NCBI GenBank assembly: GCA_016235345.1
Contig: JACRLG010000024.1
Location: 236,746 to 300,745 of the forward strand
Direction of reading: 5' to 3'
Length of the DNA stretch: 64,000 bases
DNA from: Deltaproteobacteria bacterium
Lineage (GTDB): Bacteria > Desulfobacterota > Desulfobacteria > Desulfobacterales > Desulfatibacillaceae
A program made the position numbers and the translations under genes. How positions within the stretch are numbered: position 1 is the stretch's first letter; each line of letters starts with the position of its first letter. Shown here in pieces: positions 28,283 through 36,169 of the stretch. The notes beneath the pieces are model-generated. The model saw only the letters and a program-made list of their open reading frames with translations, was not told the origin of the DNA and made no database searches.

Positions 28283-29281
28283 ATGGCCAGGATTTTGGTT
28301 ATAGATGACAGTCGGCTGGTGGCCCACGTGGCCAAGACCATCCTTCAAAAGCGCGGTCATACGGTTTTTCTGGCCGGAGACGGAGAGAAGGGTATTATCG
28401 CCGCCGAACAGGAAAAGCCCGACCTGATCCTTCTGGACCTCATAATGCCCGGCCTGGACGGCTACGCCGTGTGCGAAAGCATAAAGAAATCCGCCCTGAC
28501 GTCCGAAATACCCATCATCATGCTCACCAGCAAGGCCGAGAGCGCCGACAAGGTGCGCGGCCTGGAAGCCGGGGCCTCGGATTATGTCACCAAGCCCTTT
28601 GACGAGGGCGAACTGGTGGCCAGGGTCAACACGCACCTTCGCATAAAGGAGCTTTACGAGTCGGTTCAGGAAAAAAACCGTGAGCTGCAGGACTTGAACA
28701 GGCAGCTCCAGGACCTGGCCAACCGCGACGGGCTTACCGGGCTCTTCAACCACCGGTATTTCCAGGAGGCCCTCGTGAAGGATTTCCAGCGCTCAGTCAG
28801 GTACCACGAGGCGCTCTCCTGCATCCTGTGCGACATCGATTTTTTCAAGAAGTTCAACGACACCTACGGGCATCCGGTGGGCGACATAGTTTTAAAGAAC
28901 CTTGGGCGCATCATCGAGGCAAGCCTTCGCGAAACCGACCTCGCGGCCCGCTACGGCGGCGAGGAATTCGCCCTCATCCTTTATCACACTCCGGGGCCTG
29001 CGGCCTTCATGGTGGCCGACCGCCTCCGTCATGCGGTGGAAAGCTGCGAGGTAATGGCGGGCAACCTGGTTTTAAAGGTCACCATCAGTGTGGGCGTGGC
29101 CACCTTTCCGCATCCCGACATCCCCAACCACAAGACCCTTGTGGAATGCGCCGATAAGGCCCTGTACCGGGCCAAGAAGCTGGGCAGAAACCGGGTCATA
29201 ACCTACGAGTCCATCGAAAAGGACTTGAAGGACGAGGAGGCCGAAAGGCAGAAGGGCGAGAACTGCCAGGAGGCATCCTGA
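28283..29281 (+). CDS. Response regulator with diguanylate cyclase (GGDEF) output, PleD-like
   Basis: 332 residues. The receiver domain has D52 in LLDLIMPGLDG and KPF near residue 109. A coiled-coil linker (about 120-155) leads to a GGDEF domain whose active-site motif is GGEEF (225-229), with DIDFFKKFNDTYGH upstream. The inhibitory site RETD (216-219) lies five residues before GGEEF, so product inhibition is expected. It makes c-di-GMP from two GTP when phosphorylated, presumably by CheA or another kinase. It follows cheB by 58 bp and may link the chemotaxis kinase to c-di-GMP. The C-terminal tail is Glu/Lys rich. Confidence 0.92.
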   Translation: MARILVIDDSRLVAHVAKTILQKRGHTVFLAGDGEKGIIAAEQEKPDLILLDLIMPGLDGYAVCESIKKSALTSEIPIIMLTSKAESADKVRGLEAGASDYVTKPFDEGELVARVNTHLRIKELYESVQEKNRELQDLNRQLQDLANRDGLTGLFNHRYFQEALVKDFQRSVRYHEALSCILCDIDFFKKFNDTYGHPVGDIVLKNLGRIIEASLRETDLAARYGGEEFALILYHTPGPAAFMVADRLRHAVESCEVMAGNLVLKVTISVGVATFPHPDIPNHKTLVECADKALYRAKKLGRNRVITYESIEKDLKDEEAERQKGENCQEAS

Positions 29282-29317
29282 CTATAGAAAGGCAACCGTA
29301 AAGCCGCATCGAGGCCG

Positions 29318-29368
29318 AAACGGAAAAGGGCTCGACGTACATAACGTACGCCTCGCCCTTTTCCGTTT
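29318..29368. terminator. Bidirectional terminator between convergent genes
   Basis: AAACGGAAAAGGG (29318-29330) pairs with CCCTTTTCCGTTT (29356-29368), giving a 13-bp stem extended by a CGTAC/GTACG apical pair. T runs are available on both strands. The apical GTAC pair resembles that of the hairpin repeats, but the arms are unrelated, so it is not counted as a member. Confidence 0.75.
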
Positions 29369-29444
29369 TATGCATAAAGCGCCTTGCAGGCTTTGAAAAA
29401 GCCGAAGCCCAGGGCGGCAAACCGCAGATTGGTCCTCCGCGTTT

Positions 29445-30311
29445 TTACGCAGCCGAGCCGGTGGCCTTTTTCCCCTTGGGGAGCTTGGCGATGGCCGCGT
29501 TTTTCGCCCGCCCGACAAACTCGTCCATTGAGGATGAGACGCCCAGAAATTCCGCAACCACGTCCATCACGGCGGGAGGCACCAGCCGGAAAAAGGGCAC
29601 GGTGTAGATGAAGGGCGGCATCTTCAAGAGCATCCGATCGTTTTTGACTGCCTTCACGACGTTGGCGGCCACCTTGTCCTCGTTTAAGATGGGCAGAAGG
29701 AAATTGAAACGTGTCTTCACGCCCTTGAACATGCCGGTGTCGATGAAGAAGGGGCACACCAGGGTGGTGGAAACGCCTTTGACGCCATCCTTGCGGAGTT
29801 CCTGGCGGATGGCCTCCTGGAAGCCAACGTTGGCGAACTTGGATGCGCAGTAATCAGCCAGCGAGGCCACGCCAACCCAGCCTGCCGACGAGGCGATGGT
29901 CACTATGCGCCCGTGGTTCCGCTTGATCATTCCGGGCAAAAAGGCGCGGATGGTCCAGAAATGGGCCAGCGCGTTCACTTCCATGGTCCGCCGTACCTCT
30001 TCGTCCGTGCACTTCAAGAAAGGCTTGCCGGTGACGATGCCAGCGTTGTTGACCAGAATGTCCACTCCGCCCACTTCCTTGGCCACCTTGGCGGCGACTT
30101 CGTACACGGCCTCGTTGTTGGATACGTCGCAGATGTAGGAGTGGGCCTCACCGCCTTCAGCCTTGATCTCCTCGGCGGTGCGCTTAAGGCCCGCCTCGTT
30201 GATGTCCCAAAGCACCACGCGGCTGCCTTCCCTGCCGAAATTCTTGGCCATGAGCCGCCCTATGCCGCTTCCACCGCCGGTGATGAGCACTACCTGATTC
30301 TTGAGATTCAT
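29445..30311 (-). CDS. SDR family oxidoreductase
   Basis: 288 residues, classical short-chain dehydrogenase. The cofactor motif TGGGSGIG is at residues 11-18, NNAG near 88-91, and the catalytic Ser and YxxxK are in SSAGW and DYCASK. The acidic residue after the second strand (DIN) suggests NAD(H) preference. The C-terminal 60 residues are hydrophobic (PPFIYTVPFFRLVPPAVMD), similar to membrane-associated steroid or fatty-acyl dehydrogenases. Substrate is unknown. It is monocistronic, with GGATGG before the ATG, and convergent with the diguanylate cyclase gene. Confidence 0.88.
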   Translation of the reverse strand: MNLKNQVVLITGGGSGIGRLMAKNFGREGSRVVLWDINEAGLKRTAEEIKAEGGEAHSYICDVSNNEAVYEVAAKVAKEVGGVDILVNNAGIVTGKPFLKCTDEEVRRTMEVNALAHFWTIRAFLPGMIKRNHGRIVTIASSAGWVGVASLADYCASKFANVGFQEAIRQELRKDGVKGVSTTLVCPFFIDTGMFKGVKTRFNFLLPILNEDKVAANVVKAVKNDRMLLKMPPFIYTVPFFRLVPPAVMDVVAEFLGVSSSMDEFVGRAKNAAIAKLPKGKKATGSAA

Positions 30312-30750
30312 GGGGCCATCCTTTTTTATGGGTTATTGAACCGTGAAAACATGATCCGAAAACTCGTTCCGGTGAAAATGCGTCTCAACTGTTAGTGACC
30401 GACTGCCCGCCGGTTTTTTGACCGGGCAAGTTGTCGGACCACTTAGAGGTCACTCATTTGACTTTTATACCAGTCTGGAAAAATTATCAAGAGGCACGCA
30501 AGGCCAAAATTGTCACTTTTTTGAAAAATGTGGCTCTATACAATTCTCAGTTTTTAATGGGGGAAGAAAAGAGAAAAGCCGCGCCCTCCGTCATTCCGGC
30601 GGAGGCCGGAATCCAGTTTTTTGCCTTTTGCAGCATTTTTCTGGACCCCGGCGCAACGCCTGGGTGACGACCCTTGGCAATTCTTCGGCTTTTCTATTCA
30701 CAATTGTCGCCATAAGCTGTGAATAGTTCATAGTCACGTTGAAAAATGAG
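30312..30750. other. Intergenic region with a palindromic repeat
   Basis: This 439-bp gap lies between the SDR gene start and the response-regulator stop. It contains GCCCGCCGG-TTTTTTGA-CCGGGC-type symmetry at about 30406-30426 and a palindromic repeat at 30589-30669. A 78-codon frame at 30431-30667 runs into that repeat and is not called. Confidence 0.45.
30589..30669. repeat. Palindromic repeat of the GTCATTCC...GGAATCCAG type
   Basis: The left end CGTCATTCCGGCGGAGGCC plus GGAATCCAG and the right end CTGGACCCCGGCG...CCTGGGTGACG are imperfect inverted copies about 80 bp apart. Elements with these ends (GTCATTCC and GGATTCCAG) are dispersed in many proteobacterial genomes. It is unrelated to the stop-codon hairpin family here. 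Confidence 0.6.
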
Positions 30751-31482
30751 TCATTCGTGGTCAAAAACGTATCCCACCGCACGAACGCTCTTGAAATAGA
30801 CCGGATTTTTCGGATCAACCTCGAAGTGCTTGCGAAACCGCACGATGAAGTTGTCCACGGTGCGGCTTTCGGTGTCCGAGGCGTAACCCCAGCCGATGGC
30901 CAGTATGTCCTTGCGTGACAGGGGGGTTCCCTTGTTGGCGAAAAAGAGTTTCAGCAGTTTGATCTCCTGCTCGGAAAGGCGTATCGCGCCCTTTGGGCAT
31001 TCGGCGACAAAGGTGTCGAGGTTGACCCGGTTGGGGCCGAATTCATAGGTTCCGGTCAGTTCCGCAGCAAGGCCCGACTCCCTGGCCCGCCAGGAACTGC
31101 GGGCAAGAAGGCGCGAAACCCTTAGCAGAAATTCGCCCAGGTGAAAGGGCTTGGAAAGGTAGTCGTCCACACCAAGGGCCAGCCCCCTGATCTTGTCGTC
31201 CACGTCGCCCTTGGCGGAAAGGATGAGTATTGGAATCCTGTCGTCGGTAAGGCGGATGTTCTGCAGCACCGTAAGTCCGTCCATGCCCGGAAGCATTATG
31301 TCCAACACCATAAGGTCAGGTGGCTGGTCCCTGTAACGGGCAAGCGCCGCAGGCCCGGAGGCGGCCCTGTCGACCTCGTAGCCCGCCAGCGTCAGGTTGA
31401 GCGCAAGGCCCTCGGCCACGTGCTCGTCGTCTTCCACAACCAAAATTCTGCGCTTTTTGCTGTTTTCCCTGCCGGTCGCCAT
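30751..31482 (-). CDS. OmpR-family response regulator
   Basis: 243 residues. The receiver domain has D61 in LDIMLPGMDG and KPF near residue 112. The winged-helix DNA-binding domain (about 145-240) has the LSEQEIKLLKLFFANKG opening and TVDNFIVRFRKHFE recognition region. It is encoded 14 bp after the histidine kinase gene on the same strand, so they form a cognate pair. Targets are unknown; the TRAP-type binding protein gene just upstream is a candidate. Confidence 0.92.
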   Translation of the reverse strand: MATGRENSKKRRILVVEDDEHVAEGLALNLTLAGYEVDRAASGPAALARYRDQPPDLMVLDIMLPGMDGLTVLQNIRLTDDRIPILILSAKGDVDDKIRGLALGVDDYLSKPFHLGEFLLRVSRLLARSSWRARESGLAAELTGTYEFGPNRVNLDTFVAECPKGAIRLSEQEIKLLKLFFANKGTPLSRKDILAIGWGYASDTESRTVDNFIVRFRKHFEVDPKNPVYFKSVRAVGYVFDHE

Positions 31483-31496
31483 GTGAAGTGGTGTCC

Positions 31497-32453
31497 TTAC
31501 GCCTTTAAAATCGGCAGTTTAAGGATGAAGGTGGAGCCCATGCCGGGGCCTTCGCTAAGCGCTGAAATTTTTCCCTTGTGTATCCTCGTGACGCCGTGGA
31601 CCAGATAGAGTCCCAGGCCGTTTCCCCGGGCCGTGCGGGTGTTGGGGTTGCCCGCCTGGTAGAATTTGTTGAAAATTTTCTTCAGGTGTTTCTTTTCCAA
31701 ACCGATGCCGTTGTCAGAAAATTTAATTGTCACTTTGCGTTTACCGGGCGTAAAGGAAATCCTCACCCCAGGCTTTTGAGACTCATTGTATTTTATGGCG
31801 TTTGTGAGGATGTTCACCACGAGCATCTCGAAAAGGGGGACGTTCAAGCGGCACAGTATTGGCCAGTCCGCCGGTTCTTCGATCACGATTTCGGCGTTTG
31901 GAAGCCGGTGCCCGTTTTCCCGGCAGATGCGGCGCACGGTTTCCACCAGGTCGGCGGCTTCCATTTTTTCACTGTAGCTTTGGCTTTCCATCCTTGCAAG
32001 GTTTAAGATGCTCTGGATATTGTCCGTCAGGCGGGCCACGTCCGAAAGCATGTAGCCTACAAAACGGTCGCGCTCGGACTTTTCAAGGTCGTGGGCCAGG
32101 AAGGTTTCCAGGTAAAGGGCTATGGACGTTACCGGGGTCTTCAGCTCGTGGGTGAAGTTGTTGATGAAGTTTCTCTGGGCCTTGTAGAGCATCTGAATCT
32201 TTATATTGTAAACAAAGAAAATGATGATGTCCATGAGGATGATGCCCACCAGGATGGACAGTATGGAAATGACCACCCAGGTCTGGTAGCTGGAAAACTG
32301 GGAAGGATCGGCGTTTAGCCGCTTTGCCACGATTCTTACGGCCGAGCTTGCCTCGACGTACCAGTAGATATAGAGGAAAAGCGAACTGGCCAGGGCCAGG
32401 ATGGAATAGACCAGTATGGCTACGGGGTGGAATATCCAGCGGGATGTCTGCAT
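31497..32453 (-). CDS. Membrane sensor histidine kinase
   Basis: 318 residues. Two membrane helices (about 10-32 and 58-83) enclose a short periplasmic loop of about 25 residues, too small for a ligand domain, so sensing may be intramembrane or through a partner protein. The HisKA H box is NFTHELKTP with H102. The ATPase domain has NILTNAIKYNE (N box), DNGIGLE and GNGLGLYLV (G boxes). There is no clear HAMP domain. It is the first gene of a kinase-regulator operon that begins downstream of an intrinsic terminator ending the binding-protein transcript. Confidence 0.92.
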   Translation of the reverse strand: MQTSRWIFHPVAILVYSILALASSLFLYIYWYVEASSAVRIVAKRLNADPSQFSSYQTWVVISILSILVGIILMDIIIFFVYNIKIQMLYKAQRNFINNFTHELKTPVTSIALYLETFLAHDLEKSERDRFVGYMLSDVARLTDNIQSILNLARMESQSYSEKMEAADLVETVRRICRENGHRLPNAEIVIEEPADWPILCRLNVPLFEMLVVNILTNAIKYNESQKPGVRISFTPGKRKVTIKFSDNGIGLEKKHLKKIFNKFYQAGNPNTRTARGNGLGLYLVHGVTRIHKGKISALSEGPGMGSTFILKLPILKA

Positions 32454-32478
32454 TCGGGCCTGGCCGAAATTTGGGGTT

Positions 32479-32521
32479 AAAAAGAACGCGGCGCCGTCCG
32501 AAGCCGGGCGGCGCCGCGTTC
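32479..32521 (-). terminator. Intrinsic terminator of the binding-protein gene
   Basis: On the minus strand GAACGCGGCGCCG (32521-32509) pairs with CGGCGCCGCGTTC (32496-32484) and is followed by TTTTT. It separates the TRAP-type binding-protein transcript from the kinase operon. Confidence 0.85.
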
Positions 32522-32573
32522 AAGACTTGATGGGGAAAAAGCCTATCAGCCCGTTGAAAAAGGCTGTATGCGA

Positions 32574-32746
32574 AGCCTGGATACCAGTCTAAATATTGGC
32601 GATGAAGTGCAAGGAGTGCGAAAAGCCAATGAGCGAGCGTACCCGCCCAAGAAATCGCAGAGTTCTTGGGCTAAATCAGGATGCTCGTACGTGACGGAAT
32701 TGGCTTTGAAGCACGGGCACTGTCAATTCGCGTTTTTAGACAGGCT
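32574..32746 (-). repeat. Hairpin element copy R6 (extended, with nested hairpin)
   Basis: About 173 bp. The right (L) end GCGTTTTTAGACAGGCT abuts the TAG stop of the TRAP-type gene, one base away. The inner stem is AAGCCAAT / ATTGGCTT. An extra hairpin GCCCAAGAA...TTCTTGGGC is nested near the apex, as in R9. The far end continues into the GTTGAAAAAGGC tail (about 32552-32573). Confidence 0.8.
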
Positions 32747-32747
32747 G

Positions 32748-34004
32748 CTATTGAATACCCAGGCTTTTCAGTGTCTCAGCATTGATTCCGCCTGTTACGG
32801 CAAGCCCCTTGGCCTTCTGGTAGCGCTGGATGGCCCAGTAGGTACTGGGGCCGGTCATACCGTCGACCCTTGACTTGTAATAGCCCAGGCCCTTCAACTT
32901 TTCCTGGACTGCGCGGACGTGGGCCCCGCCTTCGGACCTTGTTTCAGTGTCGTCGCTGGACCAGGTGGACCTTTTTCCGCCTCCCTTTCCACGGAATTCA
33001 TCCAGGTAGCCCATCACCTCATCGAGCAGCTCCCTCGGATAGAGGTCGTCCGACATGCTGTTCCACACAGCCCTGGTCTTTTTCTTCATCACTTCGAGAT
33101 CGGCGGGGCTTGTGGTGACTTTTCTAACGCCGTAGCCGAAAAGGGCCTCAAGGCCCTTGGCATTGTCCTCGCGCACCCTTGCGCCGTACTCACCCATCAC
33201 CCTTTCGCGTATCCTGAAATACTCTTTCCGGTATTCCTCAGGCAGCTTGTGCCAGGTGTCGATGGTAATGGCGATAAGGGAGGGCGAGTAACGGATCTTT
33301 AACGGGTTGATGTACTTTACCGTTGTGTGAAGCTGGGAGCCGACAATCCAGAGGCTTGGGCCGATGGCGGCCTCGCAGGTGCCGAGCCTTATGGAAGAAG
33401 CGATTTCAGGCACCTGGACCCTTATGGGCTGTGCGCCCAGGGACTGGAGAAGGCTGACCTCGATGGCTCCGTACCATTCTATGAAACGCACGCCTTTGAA
33501 ATCCTCCAGCTTGGCCAGGGGCTTTTTGGTGGAAATCACCTGGTCAAAGTCCTGGTCGGCCAGAAAGAGCATGTAGTAGCCGTTTTGCTTCATGAGTCCG
33601 TCAAAGGTGGGGGACATCTTCTTTTTGATGTAATCCACCTCGGCGTAGTTGTTGAAGAGGAAGGGAAGGGTGAGGACCGCTATTTCGGGGCACACCAGAA
33701 CCGTTCCCTGGCCCGCGAAACCCGCGCCCTGGAGCTGGCCTATGCGCATTTTCTTGATATATTCCTCTTCATCGCCCATGACCCCGCCCCAGTAGGTCTT
33801 TACAACCAGGTTGCCGTTGGTGGCCTCCTTTATGGCGGGGAACACGACACTCTTTATATGTTTCGCCCATCCCACTCCATCCGGAGCCAGGGTGGCCATT
33901 TTCCAGCGGTATTGAGCCACTTCCTTGGCGCTGACGGCGTTGAAACTGCCTGATACAAGCGTGAAACACATGATGAGCAGAAAAAGCGAAAGGAATCTTT
34001 TCAT
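32748..34004 (-). CDS. TRAP-type (DctP) substrate-binding protein fused to a peptidoglycan-binding domain
   Basis: 418 residues with a Sec signal peptide (about 1-26, ending VSA). Residues 27 to about 320 are a DctP-type domain (WKMATLAPDGVGW, TLPFLFNNY, EWYGAIEVSLLQSLGAQP). After a charged linker, residues about 350-418 are a PG_binding_1 domain (VRAVQEKLKGLGYYKSRVDGMTG...YQKAKGLAVTG). No TRAP membrane subunits are nearby, so this is an orphan binding protein that may be held at the cell wall. It may serve as a sensor partner for the adjacent kinase (inference). A promoter with an embedded palindrome precedes it. Confidence 0.85.
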   Translation of the reverse strand: MKRFLSLFLLIMCFTLVSGSFNAVSAKEVAQYRWKMATLAPDGVGWAKHIKSVVFPAIKEATNGNLVVKTYWGGVMGDEEEYIKKMRIGQLQGAGFAGQGTVLVCPEIAVLTLPFLFNNYAEVDYIKKKMSPTFDGLMKQNGYYMLFLADQDFDQVISTKKPLAKLEDFKGVRFIEWYGAIEVSLLQSLGAQPIRVQVPEIASSIRLGTCEAAIGPSLWIVGSQLHTTVKYINPLKIRYSPSLIAITIDTWHKLPEEYRKEYFRIRERVMGEYGARVREDNAKGLEALFGYGVRKVTTSPADLEVMKKKTRAVWNSMSDDLYPRELLDEVMGYLDEFRGKGGGKRSTWSSDDTETRSEGGAHVRAVQEKLKGLGYYKSRVDGMTGPSTYWAIQRYQKAKGLAVTGGINAETLKSLGIQ

Positions 34005-34059
34005 GAAAACCCCCTATTGGCGTGTTGGCCGCACTCGATATTTTGGACAATGTTTATCA

Positions 34060-34088
34060 AATATACATTGAATTTTATTCAAAATCAA
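34060..34088 (-). promoter_or_regulatory. Promoter of the binding-protein gene with palindromic operator
   Basis: On the minus strand TTGATT (34088-34083), a 17-base spacer and TATATT (34065-34060). The spacer contains the perfect palindrome TTGAAT-N3-ATTCAA (34068-34082), well placed for a repressor. Confidence 0.5.
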
Positions 34089-34168
34089 GTAAGATAAGAA
34101 ATTAATGCATTTTCCCGTCATGAAGCCCTCCAATTTAAAATTGCGAATATTTTTTTGAAAGGACCGAC

Positions 34169-35821
34169 ATGTCATCCCCCCGTATGAGCCGAAGGACCTT
34201 TCTGGCAATTTCAGCATCCGCTGCGGCTTCTTTCGCCCTGGACTGGAACAGCATAAACGCCTTTGCGGCCACCATGGGCCCGAAAAAGGACTATCCCACG
34301 GCGGTCATAGGAGCGGGCCTTGGGGGCCTTACCTGCGCCGCCTTCCTGGCAAGGCAGGGCGTTCCGGTCACGGTGCTTGAGATGCATAACATCCCCGGAG
34401 GCTATGCGACGAGTTTCGAGAGGGAGGCCGGGGCCTTTGATTTCGAGGTCTCCCTCCATGCCACGGCGGCAGGGGAAAACAACGCGGAGGAGCGAATCCT
34501 GCGCTACCTGGGCGTGTGGGACAAGGTGGAGTTCTCCCTTTTGCCGGAACAGTACTCCATCCTGCTTCCGGACGGCTCGTTCGTGCGCGTTCCCCAGAAG
34601 GACCCTGCCGGTTACGCAAGGCTTCTTTCGGGTCTTTTTCCCGCGCATTCGGCCAAAATCGTCAAGTTCGTCGAGTTCATGCAAAAGGTTTCCGAAGAGG
34701 GCAAGAGGGTGATGATGAAAAATCCCACCCTTGAAGGCGCTTCCTTTTATGCGTCCTTTCCCTTCGAGTATCCCAACATGTTCAAGATGGGTTATCGCAC
34801 TCTTTCGGAGGTTCTTGGCGGCTTCGGGATCACCGACCCCGATCTTGTAGGCATCATTGCAGCCACCTGGCCCTACTACGGGCTTCCGCCCTCCAGGCTT
34901 TCGGCCAATTATTTCGTGGGGCCCGCCGCCGATTACATGACAAGCGGCGCGCACTACGTAAAGCGCCGGAGCCAGGACCTTTCAAACGCCCTTGCAGATG
35001 TCATAACCGCCCACGGCGGAGAGATTGTCTACGGCGCGGAAGTAGAGAGGATTCACACCGAAAAGGGCGCTGTGAAAGGGGTGACAGCCGCCGGGCAGTT
35101 CTATCCCGCGCGCGCCGTGGTGAGCAACGCCTCCGCGCCCGCCACCTTTTTCAGGCTCCTGCCCCCGGAAGCCACTCCCAAAAGCTATCGGAAAAAGCTT
35201 TCCTCCTACCGGGTGGGGCTGTCGTCCTTCATCGTGTGGCTGGGCCTTGACCGGGACATCACCGAAACCATAAAGGATTACGAAATTTTCATATCTTCTG
35301 GAAACGGCCCGGAATCCGACTACAACGATTTCCTTTCCGGCAACGTGGAGCGCTGCGGTTTTCTGGCCGCAATTTACGACAACGCCTACAAGGGCTATTC
35401 CAAACCCGGAAAGTCCACCGTAAGCATTGTGATTCTTTCTGGATACGAGCCCTGGAAGCGCTTTGAGGCCGACTACGACGAGGGCCGCAAGACCGAATAT
35501 CTCAAGGAAAAGAAGCGCTGGACCGACACACTGATCAAAAGGACCGAAGAACGCCTGATTCCAGGCCTTAGGTCCATGATAGCGGTGTCCGATTCCGCCA
35601 CGCCGTTAACCAACAGGCGCTACACAGGAAACCCCCAGGGGGCGATTTACGGATTCGACCACGGCACAGACAACGACTTCATCAACCGCATAGACAACCG
35701 GACGCCGGTGAAGGGCCTTTATCTTGCAAGCGCCTGGGGCAATCCGGGGGCGGGTTACGGAGGAACCATAATCGGGGCGTCCATGACCTTTCACAAGATG
35801 ATGAAGGACTGGGGGGGATGA
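34169..35821 (+). CDS. Tat-exported FAD-dependent oxidoreductase (phytoene desaturase/RetSat-like)
   Basis: 550 residues. The N-terminus has a twin-arginine signal (SRRTFLAISASAAASFAL). The dinucleotide-binding motif GAGLGGLTCAAFLA starts about residue 48 and is followed by LEMHNIPGGYATSF, as in carotenoid isomerase, RetSat and CrtI-type enzymes. The C-terminal FAD motif is GLYLASAWGNPGAGYGG. Such enzymes saturate, desaturate or isomerise conjugated polyenes. A Tat signal means it is exported folded with FAD, which is unusual for the family. Its substrate is unknown; no other carotenoid gene is in the window. A 164-bp gap shared with the binding-protein gene holds its promoter. Confidence 0.85.
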   Translation: MSSPRMSRRTFLAISASAAASFALDWNSINAFAATMGPKKDYPTAVIGAGLGGLTCAAFLARQGVPVTVLEMHNIPGGYATSFEREAGAFDFEVSLHATAAGENNAEERILRYLGVWDKVEFSLLPEQYSILLPDGSFVRVPQKDPAGYARLLSGLFPAHSAKIVKFVEFMQKVSEEGKRVMMKNPTLEGASFYASFPFEYPNMFKMGYRTLSEVLGGFGITDPDLVGIIAATWPYYGLPPSRLSANYFVGPAADYMTSGAHYVKRRSQDLSNALADVITAHGGEIVYGAEVERIHTEKGAVKGVTAAGQFYPARAVVSNASAPATFFRLLPPEATPKSYRKKLSSYRVGLSSFIVWLGLDRDITETIKDYEIFISSGNGPESDYNDFLSGNVERCGFLAAIYDNAYKGYSKPGKSTVSIVILSGYEPWKRFEADYDEGRKTEYLKEKKRWTDTLIKRTEERLIPGLRSMIAVSDSATPLTNRRYTGNPQGAIYGFDHGTDNDFINRIDNRTPVKGLYLASAWGNPGAGYGGTIIGASMTFHKMMKDWGG

Positions 35822-36169
35822 TCAAAATCCCTGTTTATGGCCGGGTGTTGGGGTGTTTTTACCCGTAAGGTTTAATGGCCGGGGAAAATTATTCCGACCT
35901 GTCCCCAAAAAGCCGGGCAGGGGAAAAAATGACCCTTGCAGTTTGCCTTTACAATATGGCATAATTGTCATCCACAGACCGCCATACAGAAGTGCCCGGA
36001 CATATTTCAAGAAACGGCCTTAGCGGAAAACCGGCAGCCGGTTTGGACTTCCGGCGGAAATTCAGGCTTTCAGGTGTCGCCTGGCCGGGGAAACAGCGTT
36101 TTCCCGAAAGCTCTCAAACATTTTTTTGAATACCGGTATCCGCCTTTTTGAAAGGAGATCGTTTACGCC
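35822..36169. other. Intergenic region before the secreted multidomain protein gene
   Basis: A 348-bp gap with no credible gene. It has a short palindrome AAACCGG-CAG-CCGGTTT at 36028-36044 and a good ribosome site (AAAGGAG) just before ATG 36170. I recognise no riboswitch. Confidence 0.4.

Noticed and set aside
19104..29281. Complete flagellar chemotaxis system
   Set aside because: No cheC, cheZ, fliM or flagellar genes are in the window, so whether the cluster controls flagella, pili or another output is open.
29318..29368. Possible eleventh member of the hairpin family
   Set aside because: The apical GTAC pair is similar, but the terminal repeats AGCCTGTCTAAAAACG are absent; it is an ordinary bidirectional terminator.
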